Positions 27,596 to 35,310 of a stretch of 64,000 nucleotides of DNA are shown one piece after another. Under the pieces are notes generated by a model. It was not told the origin of the DNA and ran no database searches. It saw only the letters and a list, made by a program, of their open reading frames with translations. Location of the stretch: the NCBI GenBank assembly GCA_046329515.1, contig JAXLUM010000002.1, forward strand, positions 1,054,001-1,118,000, written 5' to 3'. Origin of the DNA: Bog-950 sp046329515. Its GTDB lineage: Bacteria; Bacteroidota; Bacteroidia; Chitinophagales; LD1. The position numbers were made by a program, and so were the translations under genes. Position 1 is the stretch's first letter, and every line of letters begins with the position of its first letter.

Positions 27596-27603
27596 TATAT
27601 TTG
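27596..27603 (+). promoter_or_regulatory. TAnnTTTG promoter box ahead of hppA
   Basis: TATATTTG is a perfect match to the Bacteroidota -7 consensus. A TTAG sits 19 bp upstream where the -33 TTTG is expected (3 of 4 bases). The predicted start of transcription is about 30 nt before the hppA ATG. Confidence 0.5.
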
Positions 27604-27638
27604 CGCTCCGTTTTTAAAAACAGTATATAATAAAGAAC

Positions 27639-29930
27639 ATGGAGAATTTAATTTACATCCTTCCACTATTCGGTGTTATAGCCCTGGTTTACATGGCTAT
27701 TCTTTCCAGCTGGGTATCTAAGCAAGATGCCGGTGATGACAAAATGAAAGGTATTGCAGGCAACATAGCCGATGGCGCTATGGCTTTCTTAAAAGCCGAG
27801 TACCGCATATTGGCCATTTACGTGGTATTGGCAGGCATTGGCCTGGGCGTTCTGTCTCAGGTGCCTAAAGTGGCGGTTCACTCCAGCTTACTAATAGTAG
27901 TTGCTTTTGTTATCGGTTGCTTCTTCTCTGCACTGGCAGGTTTCCTGGGTATGCGCATAGCTACCAAGGCAAACGTTCGTACTACACAAGCGGCTAAAAC
28001 ATCTTTAGCGAAAGCGTTGAAAGTTTCTTTCGGTGGTGGCACTGTAATGGGTTTAGGCGTTGCCGGTTTAGCGGTGTTAGGCTTAAGCAGCTTGTTTGTG
28101 TTTTTCTTCTTCCAGTTTATGGGTGGCAACTTTAGCAGCGGTGGCGGTTACGAAGGCATGACCAAAGTGCTTGAAGTACTGGCCGGTTTCTCATTAGGTG
28201 CTGAATCAATTGCATTGTTTGCGCGTGTAGGCGGTGGTATATATACCAAGGCTGCTGACGTAGGTGCGGACCTTGTAGGTAAAGTAGAAGCAGGTATACC
28301 TGAAGATGACCCTCGTAACCCGGCTACTATTGCCGATAACGTGGGCGATAACGTAGGCGACGTTGCCGGTATGGGTGCTGACCTTTTCGGTTCATACGTA
28401 GCAACCGTTCTGGCTTCAATGGTGTTAGGCAACTACATCATTCGTGATAACGGCGGCAGCATTGCTGACAACTTTGGCGGCATTGGCCCTATTCTTTTAC
28501 CTATTGCCATTGCAGGTGTAGGTATCGTTTGCTCTATCATCGGTAGTTTCTTCGTAAGCGTTGGCGAAAATGCAAAGGCTGACACTAACACTGTGCAGAG
28601 CGCCCTTAACCGTGGCAACAACTTCTCTATGCTATTGGCTTTAGCTGCATCATTCGGTTTAATAAAACTGATGTTGCCTGAAACCATTTCTATGAGCGCT
28701 TTCAATGCAGGCGAATTCACCACTATTACCACCAGCAGCTTAAATGTGTTTTTTGCGGTATGTATCGGTATGGTGGTTGGTTACCTTATCTCCATGATAA
28801 CTGAATTCTACACCGGCCTTGGCGGCAAACCTGTTTTAGGCATTGTGCAGAAATCTGCCACTGGTGCAGCTACTAACATCATCGCCGGTTTAGGTACAGG
28901 TATGTTGTCAACCGCTCTTCCTGTTATCATCTTCGCTGCAGCTATTTGGGGTGCATATGCACTGGCCGGTTTCTACGGTGTAGGTATTGCCGCTTCGGCT
29001 ATGATGGCTACTACGGCTATGCAGTTGGCTATTGATGCCTTCGGCCCTATTGCCGATAACGCAGGTGGTATTGCTGAAATGAGCGAGCTGCCTAAAGAGG
29101 TTCGCGAAAAAACCGACGTGTTGGATTCAGTAGGTAACACTACTGCTGCCGTAGGTAAAGGTTTTGCAATTGCTTCTGCTGCTTTAACTGCATTGGCTCT
29201 GTTTGCCGCTTACGTAACACTAACAGGTATCCACGGCATCAACATTTTCGACGCTAAAGTATTAGCAGCATTATTTATAGGTGGTATGATACCGGTGGTA
29301 TTCAGCGCCCTTGCTATGAACAGCGTGGGTAGAGCAGCCATGGATATGGTGAATGAAGTTCGCCGCCAGTTCCGCGAAATACCGGGCATTTTAGAAGGCA
29401 CCGGCAAGCCGGAGTATGGCAAGTGCGTAGAGATTTCTACCAAAGCCGCCCTGCGCGAAATGTTATTGCCCGGTGTTATTACCATTGTTACCCCGGTAAT
29501 TATTGGTATTGGCATGGGTGCTGAAGCCCTTGGTGCATATATGGCCGGTGTAACCGTTAGTGGTGTGTTGTGGGCTATATTCCAAAACAACGCCGGTGGC
29601 GCATGGGACAATGCCAAGAAGAGCTTTGAAAAAGGTGTTGAGATTGAAGTGAACGGCAAAAAAGAAATCTTCTACAAAAAGAGCGAACCGCACAAAGCTG
29701 CTGTAGTAGGCGATACTGTGGGCGACCCTTTCAAAGATACTTCAGGCCCATCTATGAACATCTTAATCAAGTTGTCATCACTGGTAGGTTTAACCATTGC
29801 CCCGCTAATTGCGGTGCATACTGCTGAACCTGCTTCAATGAACAACAACAAAGAAGAAAAGCGTATTGAAGTTAAGCAGGAGCCCGTTAAGCCACAGGCT
29901 AACGTTGCTAACTATACTGACCACATCTAA
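27639..29930 (+). CDS. hppA: Membrane-bound ion-translocating pyrophosphatase
   Basis: 763 aa with about sixteen transmembrane helices. Couples hydrolysis of inorganic pyrophosphate to pumping of Na+ and/or H+. The substrate-binding motifs GADLVGKVE, IADNVGDNVGDVAGMGADLFGSYV and DTVGDPFKDTSGP are present. The sequence GNTTAAVGKG carries Ala where K+-independent enzymes have Lys, so it should be the K+-dependent type, which in Bacteroidota is often Na+-pumping (family knowledge). It is monocistronic with its own promoter box and terminator. A 50-residue charged tail follows the last helix. Confidence 0.94.
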   Translation: MENLIYILPLFGVIALVYMAILSSWVSKQDAGDDKMKGIAGNIADGAMAFLKAEYRILAIYVVLAGIGLGVLSQVPKVAVHSSLLIVVAFVIGCFFSALAGFLGMRIATKANVRTTQAAKTSLAKALKVSFGGGTVMGLGVAGLAVLGLSSLFVFFFFQFMGGNFSSGGGYEGMTKVLEVLAGFSLGAESIALFARVGGGIYTKAADVGADLVGKVEAGIPEDDPRNPATIADNVGDNVGDVAGMGADLFGSYVATVLASMVLGNYIIRDNGGSIADNFGGIGPILLPIAIAGVGIVCSIIGSFFVSVGENAKADTNTVQSALNRGNNFSMLLALAASFGLIKLMLPETISMSAFNAGEFTTITTSSLNVFFAVCIGMVVGYLISMITEFYTGLGGKPVLGIVQKSATGAATNIIAGLGTGMLSTALPVIIFAAAIWGAYALAGFYGVGIAASAMMATTAMQLAIDAFGPIADNAGGIAEMSELPKEVREKTDVLDSVGNTTAAVGKGFAIASAALTALALFAAYVTLTGIHGINIFDAKVLAALFIGGMIPVVFSALAMNSVGRAAMDMVNEVRRQFREIPGILEGTGKPEYGKCVEISTKAALREMLLPGVITIVTPVIIGIGMGAEALGAYMAGVTVSGVLWAIFQNNAGGAWDNAKKSFEKGVEIEVNGKKEIFYKKSEPHKAAVVGDTVGDPFKDTSGPSMNILIKLSSLVGLTIAPLIAVHTAEPASMNNNKEEKRIEVKQEPVKPQANVANYTDHI

Positions 29931-29950
29931 TCACTATAAACTGTAACAGA

Positions 29951-29977
29951 AAAGGCCTCCCATGGGGGCCTTTTTTA
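29951..29977 (+). terminator. Rho-independent terminator of hppA
   Basis: A GC-rich hairpin (AAGGCCTCC / GGGGGCCTT arms) is followed by a run of six T, 21 bp after the hppA stop. Confidence 0.8.
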
Positions 29978-30007
29978 TTTGCCTTTTAACAATTAAAGGG
30001 TTTACAC

Positions 30008-30080
30008 AAGTTGACACTTTTAAAATGTCAACTTTACTAAAATATTGATTATCAACACTTTAATTTTTTGAAAGTTGACA
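30008..30080. repeat. Three copies of AAGTTGACA between convergent genes
   Basis: AAGTTGACA (30008-30016) and its exact inverse TGTCAACTT (30026-30034) form a 9-bp inverted repeat with a 9-bp spacer; a third direct copy is at 30072-30080. It lies in an AT-rich 3' gap between hppA and the HD gene. This could be a protein-binding site or a repeat remnant; function unknown. Confidence 0.5.
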
Positions 30081-30084
30081 CGCC

Positions 30085-30615
30085 CTAAAATTTAACCATC
30101 GGCAGCGGGTTCAGCGGATGCTGCAAACTGTTCTTCAAAATTCTGCCGAAAATAACGCGGTGGAAGCCTTTACCGGGCAAGGCCGCATTCAGCTCTTTCA
30201 GGTAAGCGCCCTTTACCCCAAAGCGAAAAACGTTGAACGATAAATCAATCAGGTCTGCCTTGCGGAAGGCCTCTGTTAACCCATCGGCCGTAAAGCGGCT
30301 AAGCTTATGATGGTTGTCAATAATAGCGGCAATGCGTTCTGCCTGGGTGCCTAATCCCTTTTCAACGGCGTAAGCCCTGGCCAAGGCAATGCTGGGCGGC
30401 AGGTAATCAAAGGTGTTGGCAGCCCAAATGCCTATATCATGAAAAGCCGCTGCCACAGCCAGCGCCGCCTCTTCGGCTCCGCTAACCGGGCACAACTGCA
30501 GGCTTAAATTAAACACCCGGTAAACATGGTTGCGGTAGGCCTCGTAATACGGGCCAAGCGCCTGCCGGTGCCGGGCCAGTATATCCTCAATATAGGCGTT
30601 GTTGTGGTAAAGCAC
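30085..30615 (-). CDS. HD-domain metal-dependent phosphohydrolase-like protein
   Basis: 176 aa. Metal-binding residues fit the HD superfamily: H30 (YRNHVYRV), H59-D60 (FHDIGIW), a later NHHKL and D121 (KADLIDL). Such proteins hydrolyse nucleotides or phosphate esters, and no extra domain indicates the substrate. The start is GTG at 30615; no better upstream ATG is in frame. It is divergent from the tRNA-Asn gene and isolated. Confidence 0.75.
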   Translation of the reverse strand: MLYHNNAYIEDILARHRQALGPYYEAYRNHVYRVFNLSLQLCPVSGAEEAALAVAAAFHDIGIWAANTFDYLPPSIALARAYAVEKGLGTQAERIAAIIDNHHKLSRFTADGLTEAFRKADLIDLSFNVFRFGVKGAYLKELNAALPGKGFHRVIFGRILKNSLQHPLNPLPMVKF

Positions 30616-30702
30616 GCCGCCAAGGTAAACAACTATAAGGGGCCTGTGGCACGATATACATCAGCCGGCGGCAAGCAGCCGCTAATTTTTCCCGCCCCCT
30701 TT

Positions 30703-30733
30703 TTTGTAAAAAACCGGAAAGAATTTACATTTG
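30703..30733 (+). promoter_or_regulatory. Bacteroidota-type promoter for tRNA-Asn
   Basis: TTTG (30703-30706) and TACATTTG (30726-30733) are separated by 19 bp, an excellent match to the -33/-7 consensus of Bacteroidota. It lies about 110 bp before the mature tRNA, so a roughly 100-nt 5' leader is predicted. Confidence 0.6.
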
Positions 30734-30842
30734 CCGTCCCTCACGCAAGGATGCAACACCAAACAACAGGTGGGCATAACCGGTAAGAGCAAAAAAGGAT
30801 GTTTTCCGGCTTAGTTGCCTGAAACAATAAGGCGGAAAACAT

Positions 30843-30916
30843 TCCTCGATAGCTCAGTTGGTTAGAGCACAAGACTGTTAATCTTGGGGTCCCTGGTTCG
30901 AGCCCAGGTCGGGGAG
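30843..30916 (+). tRNA. tRNA-Asn (anticodon GTT)
   Basis: 74 nt folding into a full cloverleaf: 7-bp acceptor stem (TCCTCGA / TCGGGGA, with T-G wobble), D arm GCTC...GAGC, anticodon stem CAAGA/TCTTG with loop CTGTTAA, and T arm CCTGG-TTCGAGC-CCAGG. The discriminator is G; CCA is not encoded. It is followed at once by a terminator. Confidence 0.96.
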
Positions 30917-30921
30917 CTGAA

Positions 30922-30946
30922 GGCGATACGCAAGTATCGCCTTTTT
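30922..30946 (+). terminator. Rho-independent terminator of tRNA-Asn
   Basis: A perfect 8-bp stem GGCGATAC / GTATCGCC with a GCAA loop is followed by TTTTT, six bases after the tRNA. Confidence 0.9.
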
Positions 30947-31175
30947 GCGTTTATGCCTGGGTGAGAAGAGTCCCGAAATGGGTGGAGACCTCTTTGTTTT
31001 ACAGCGCTTTACGGTTCTCGACGCCTCATTCTGCGTAATTTGTATGCAGGATTTTTCTGCACTATCTGATCCCGTTGTTGAAATAGCTTAAGTATTAAAT
31101 AAATATTAAAATTTTTAAAAATTGAATATTTCTGATATAAATTTCACTTGAAACCAGTTTAAACAGATTGAAATA

Positions 31176-32168
31176 ATGAGAAACATTCTTTACTATCCAT
31201 ACATCAACATACCCCGCACCGAATGGGCATTACGCACTCTGCTGTATTATGATAATATTGGCGCAATAGTCCCGCAAGAATACTTCTATAATCAAGAAGA
31301 ACATTATGAACCCTTTATGCTTGAACTGGTTCGTAACCGACTTGTCACGCCAATTAATCCGATCGAGATATTGGAAAATCCTTGGCAAGTCACAAGACCT
31401 TTTATCCAAATGATTGAAAGCAACGCCGAAAGGTTGAGACAATATCGGTCTGGTTTCCAACGTAGTAACAAGTGGGACGTTCATGGCGATAAATTTGCAG
31501 GCGCCAAAATTCATGCTGATAAATTTGATGAAAATGTTTTTTACGGATTAATAGAATTAGGACTAGCGGAAAGAGGGTCTGGGGGTTGGTATACTGTTGA
31601 GAAAAGAACAGCAAGTAATTTAATGAAATTCCTTGCAAGCGTCATTAGTATTAAAACCAACAGGCTTCCTACTACAGACTACGTAAGGCCGTTTTACAAT
31701 CGTTCCTCTTTTCATAGTCCGAACTATAAAAGAGAAACAATTCTTACACATCTTATTCCTTTTCCAGAAGATATAGACCTGAACAAGCTTACGCGATTTA
31801 AAGAGCAACATTCAAATCTTCTATCAGCCTTTCAAACAAGAATCGAGTTAATTGCGCTTGACCCAAATATAATTGAGGGCACACCGTTGTTTCAACAACA
31901 TCTATTGGAATTAACCCAAAGGAAAGAAGAGCTTGTAGCTAAAATGAATGAAAGTAGATTCAGTCGAATTTTGTTTGGCACGGTTTGCGGATTGATTGGA
32001 GCTGGTGTTGGTGTCGCAATCACTACAACACCAGCTGCCTTTATTGCTGCTTTGCCGGGTTTCGCAAATGCTGTGTATTCAGCACTACAAATCGAACGAG
32101 CAGAGGCTGTTTTTGATCAAAGTGGATTAAAGTATCTAGCCTTGGCAGATAAAAGATTGAGGCGATGA
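31176..32168 (+). CDS. DUF6236-like protein with C-terminal hydrophobic hairpin
   Basis: 330 aa. The N-terminus (LYYPYINIPRTEW, LLYYDNIGAIVPQ) matches the pattern I associate with DUF6236, a family of unknown function. The middle is soluble and mixed alpha/beta. Residues 267-300 form two adjacent Gly/Ala-rich hydrophobic segments (FGTVCGLIGAGVGVAI, FIAALPGFANAVYSAL) that could insert in a membrane. The gene is AT-rich compared with the surrounding chromosome, lies downstream of a tRNA, and precedes a caspase-family gene by 208 bp. A defence or toxin role is possible but not shown. Confidence 0.6.
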   Translation: MRNILYYPYINIPRTEWALRTLLYYDNIGAIVPQEYFYNQEEHYEPFMLELVRNRLVTPINPIEILENPWQVTRPFIQMIESNAERLRQYRSGFQRSNKWDVHGDKFAGAKIHADKFDENVFYGLIELGLAERGSGGWYTVEKRTASNLMKFLASVISIKTNRLPTTDYVRPFYNRSSFHSPNYKRETILTHLIPFPEDIDLNKLTRFKEQHSNLLSAFQTRIELIALDPNIIEGTPLFQQHLLELTQRKEELVAKMNESRFSRILFGTVCGLIGAGVGVAITTTPAAFIAALPGFANAVYSALQIERAEAVFDQSGLKYLALADKRLRR

Positions 32169-32376
32169 AATTGTAAGTTATTACTTTTGTTTATTCGAAG
32201 TGTTCCGTGAAGCACCCTTTATCCGGAGGGGCGCCAAAAGAGGCCATTAGATAGCAACTTTTGAGTTGTTCGATTTAAACAATCTCTGAGAAACTTATTA
32301 AGTGTGTAAAGTAGTAAGAACTGGTATCTAAATCTATTTTACCGAAAAATATACAACATAAAAACAATATTTATAA

Positions 32377-33852
32377 ATGAATGCATTAGCCTTAATTGTT
32401 GGGAACGCCGAATATGCACTAGCAAAAAACAAGCTAATCAATGCGGTCAATGATGCGGAAGATTTTGGTAAAAAATTACTGAGTCTTGGATTTATTGTAA
32501 AAACGGTGACTAATACGACCGTGGAGGAATTTGATAGAGCGATTCATGATTTTGGTGAAGAGCTAAAAAAATTTGACGTTGGCCTATTCTACTTTTCGGG
32601 TCATGGCCTGCAAATTGATGGCAAAAATTTCTTAACAGCAATAAACTCAAACTTTACTGATGCCATCTCTGCAAAACACACATCTATACCGTTGGACGAG
32701 ATTATTGATTACATGCAAAAGGCAAATCCGATTATTAAAATAATCATTCTTGACGCCTGTAGGGACAACCCCTTGCCTAATCAATATAGAAGCACGCAAA
32801 TACAGGGATTGGCTCCAATTCACGCACCGAAGGGCACTATTATTGCCTTCTCAACTTCTCCTGGTGAAAAAGCACTTGATTACGGGTCTGGAAGAAATAG
32901 TATTTACACTGGATCTTTGCTTAATCACATTGACGACACAAATATACCAATTGAAGATTTTTTTAAACGCGTTAGAACGTCTGTTTTTGCTATGTCGAAT
33001 GGCAAGCAAACAAGTTGGGAGCACACTTCACTAATTGGAGATTTTTACTTTAACTCAGGTCAGCTTATACACTCTATAGATTTACCTTATAGCCATGAAT
33101 ATGTAGCAGATCAAAAGTTTCAATCATCTGGTAGTGATATACATACCGTTATTCAGAATTTAAAATCGCATAACTATTATGAGCAAAAAGCCGGCATAGA
33201 AAAATTGAAAAATATTGATCCTAATAACGTAGATGATAATTCGTTGTTTTTACTCGGCCGAAACATTCTTCAATCAGCTATCGGAGGGGAGTTTTCGGCA
33301 AATGCTATTATCAAACGATTAGATACTTGGCTACAGCGTTACTCTATCGGGGGAGTTAATCATGTTTTAAATGGGATTCTTTACGAAATCTATTTTAACT
33401 CCAAAGGACAGTTTCGGCAATCAGATTTTAAAAGTCAATTAATTGATGAAATTTTTAAACTTCAAACCGATAATAGGTATACGTCTTCCTTTGCCTTTAT
33501 CCAAAAGCAATTAGAACCATTTAAGGATTTACTTTTCTATATACCGTCTAATCCTCCAACAGCATTACCAATTGAAGTAACCTTTGAGTGTTTGGAAATA
33601 GTAGATTGGGAGGATGAAAAGCAGACTATTCATCAATTGAGATCTATAAAATATAAGGGAAACGATTTGATTAAAACAGAAGGTGATGATAGGTTAGGAA
33701 ATATTACCTTAGACATGAAGGAGTTTGAAGATAAAATTTGTAATGCATTAATTGTTCCTAATAATATGTTACGGTTAACAATAAATGCCGACCTCAAAGA
33801 CATTAAAACGATATCATTGCCTTGGAGGCTAAAGTTGTCAAGGCAAAAGTAG
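32377..33852 (+). CDS. Caspase-family (peptidase C14) protease
   Basis: 491 aa. Residues 1-225 form a caspase-like p20/p10 domain with the catalytic dyad H76 (YFSGHGLQ) and C128 (ILDACRDNP). The rest (240-491) has no motif I recognise; part is helical, and the last 100 residues look beta-rich. Prokaryotic caspases act as proteases in signalling and often in abortive-infection systems, where they are fused to or beside sensor or effector domains. Base composition is AT-rich like the preceding gene. No separate sensor is visible, so the C-terminal half is the candidate sensor or effector-associated part (inference). Confidence 0.85.
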   Translation: MNALALIVGNAEYALAKNKLINAVNDAEDFGKKLLSLGFIVKTVTNTTVEEFDRAIHDFGEELKKFDVGLFYFSGHGLQIDGKNFLTAINSNFTDAISAKHTSIPLDEIIDYMQKANPIIKIIILDACRDNPLPNQYRSTQIQGLAPIHAPKGTIIAFSTSPGEKALDYGSGRNSIYTGSLLNHIDDTNIPIEDFFKRVRTSVFAMSNGKQTSWEHTSLIGDFYFNSGQLIHSIDLPYSHEYVADQKFQSSGSDIHTVIQNLKSHNYYEQKAGIEKLKNIDPNNVDDNSLFLLGRNILQSAIGGEFSANAIIKRLDTWLQRYSIGGVNHVLNGILYEIYFNSKGQFRQSDFKSQLIDEIFKLQTDNRYTSSFAFIQKQLEPFKDLLFYIPSNPPTALPIEVTFECLEIVDWEDEKQTIHQLRSIKYKGNDLIKTEGDDRLGNITLDMKEFEDKICNALIVPNNMLRLTINADLKDIKTISLPWRLKLSRQK

Positions 33853-33889
33853 TAACCTCCTTGGCGCGCGCCTCCGCTCGTGCCCAATA

Positions 33890-34018
33890 ATAATTTTCCA
33901 CTCCTCACACCGCTCCTCTGCGGAAAACCTGCCACAGAGTTCTTCCTTCTTTAACAATGCGATAACATAATCTATAAGGTTCGCTTTTTGCTGCCTGCCA
34001 TTGTGGTAAACTATGAGT
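33890..34018 (-). other. Possible coding remnant or intergenic repeat
   Basis: Between the caspase gene and the gene at 34020 the minus strand reads sensibly as HSLPQWQAAKSEPYR, then a short basic segment ending WQVFRRGAV and a stop at 33905. No start codon with a ribosome site is convincing. The next plus-strand gene begins at 34020. It could be the tail of a decayed gene; it is reported only as a weak observation. Confidence 0.2.
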
Positions 34019-34019
34019 T

Positions 34020-34700
34020 ATGGCAGCAGATAAAATGTTAACAGATACGAAGAAGAGAAGAAAATACAGCAGAAATAAATTTCTGCGCTTCTTTCCCAAA
34101 GGCTATGCAGATAACAAATACCTGCAATGGGAAAGAAACTACAAATGGAATGCGCACATGCTGTGGGAAGAACAACTGAATGGAGATACCTATAAAGAGT
34201 TGTTACAAAAGCACCGCTACAGCGAAATTTGCAAACGCGCGGTTAATATAGAATCCAAAACAAACCTGCTTTTCTCTTTCGAAAAAATGGCCCTTCGCGA
34301 TGCCGTAAAAACACCGGCAGCGGCAAAGGCATTCGCCATTGGCTTATACAACTACATATACGGCCAGGATGACTTTAAAACGCGCTTCGAAAACTTTGTT
34401 GAAGTAATAGCGCACCTGCCGCGCAAGCAAACGCGCGTGCTAACCTGGCCACTGCTTACCGTGTTTGGCTTTATCGCCAACCCTAAAGAGAATATCTTCC
34501 TTAAACCAAAGGTTACGCAATTAGCTGCGCGCAACTTTGGCTACGATTTTCATTACACCTCTAAACCCAACTGGGACACCTACAAAAGCCTGCTGGACTT
34601 TGCTAAAGAAGCAAAGAAGGAAACAAAGGACTTAAAGCCCAAGGATATGATGGACCTGCAATCCTTCATTTGGGTGTTGGGCTCCGATGAGTATTTGTAG
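34020..34700 (+). CDS. Conserved hypothetical protein
   Basis: 226 aa, basic, no signal peptide or membrane segment. The first 30 residues are Lys/Arg-rich. The body is predicted mostly helical with several aromatic residues (QWERNYKWNAHMLWEEQL; FENFVEVIAHLP). I do not recognise the family. Base composition returns to that of the main chromosome, so it marks the right edge of the AT-rich caspase island. Confidence 0.7.
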   Translation: MAADKMLTDTKKRRKYSRNKFLRFFPKGYADNKYLQWERNYKWNAHMLWEEQLNGDTYKELLQKHRYSEICKRAVNIESKTNLLFSFEKMALRDAVKTPAAAKAFAIGLYNYIYGQDDFKTRFENFVEVIAHLPRKQTRVLTWPLLTVFGFIANPKENIFLKPKVTQLAARNFGYDFHYTSKPNWDTYKSLLDFAKEAKKETKDLKPKDMMDLQSFIWVLGSDEYL

Positions 34701-34780
34701 GGCCTAATTTCTTTCGGTTAAACGGATTGCCACTCGCTTTGTGATTAGTTCCAATGCCCCTACAAATAAATCCCTTTTCG

Positions 34781-34788
34781 TACATTTG
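34781..34788 (+). promoter_or_regulatory. TAnnTTTG box ahead of lipoprotein gene
   Basis: TACATTTG, a perfect -7 consensus 15 bp before the ATG at 34804. It lies inside the longer reading frame that begins at 34741, which supports 34804 as the true start. No clear -33 TTTG was seen. Confidence 0.45.
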
Positions 34789-34803
34789 GTAAAACTGCCA
34801 TAC

Positions 34804-35271
34804 ATGAGGGCTCTTCCACTTTTAATAGCAAGCTTGCTGATTATTTTAAGCGGTTGTCAAACGCACGCTGCTAACAATAGCGTGGCCGATGCTTATACCC
34901 GCGCCATTACCGACTTTATAAAGGCGGCCAATGAAAAAAACAAGACGGCTTTCGATACCCTCTACATTATAAAGCGCCATAACGGCCAGCCCGATGATTT
35001 CCCTGATATTGAATTGCCCCAAACAATTGCCAATACCCACATAGTGCTGCTTGGTGCTGCACAGGCAGAGAAGGAAGCCAAAGAATTTAAAACCCGCGTT
35101 TACATTAACCTTATGGGCTGGGTAGAGAAGGAAACAGCGGAATTCATTTTCGTGGTGTTCTCTAACGGCTTCGCCCACCAGTACGACTATAACATTAACT
35201 ATACGGTTAATGTTTCCTCAAAGCAACTGGAGCTTAGTAAGCTGGAGTTCAAAGGTCCGCCTTTTCATTAA
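34804..35271 (+). CDS. Small lipoprotein of unknown function
   Basis: 155 aa from the ATG at 34804, which gives a clean lipoprotein signal peptide with lipobox LSGC at residues 14-17. The mature part is about 135 aa of mixed alpha/beta with no recognised motif. It is probably anchored in the outer or inner membrane facing the periplasm, and stands alone before the GH16 gene. Confidence 0.7.
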   Translation: MRALPLLIASLLIILSGCQTHAANNSVADAYTRAITDFIKAANEKNKTAFDTLYIIKRHNGQPDDFPDIELPQTIANTHIVLLGAAQAEKEAKEFKTRVYINLMGWVEKETAEFIFVVFSNGFAHQYDYNINYTVNVSSKQLELSKLEFKGPPFH

Positions 35272-35298
35272 AGGCTATCTTATATGCTCGCTATGGTG

Positions 35299-35306
35299 TA
35301 AGTTTG
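35299..35306 (+). promoter_or_regulatory. TAnnTTTG box four bases before the GH16 start
   Basis: TAAGTTTG ends four bases before the ATG at 35311. With the usual spacing the transcript would start at or next to the ATG, giving a leaderless mRNA. No convincing -33 element is present. Confidence 0.4.
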
Positions 35307-35310
35307 TTCC

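Noticed and set aside
30843..34020. Integrated element with att repeats at the tRNA
   Set aside because: No copy of the tRNA 3' end was found downstream and there is no integrase; the island claim rests on composition only.
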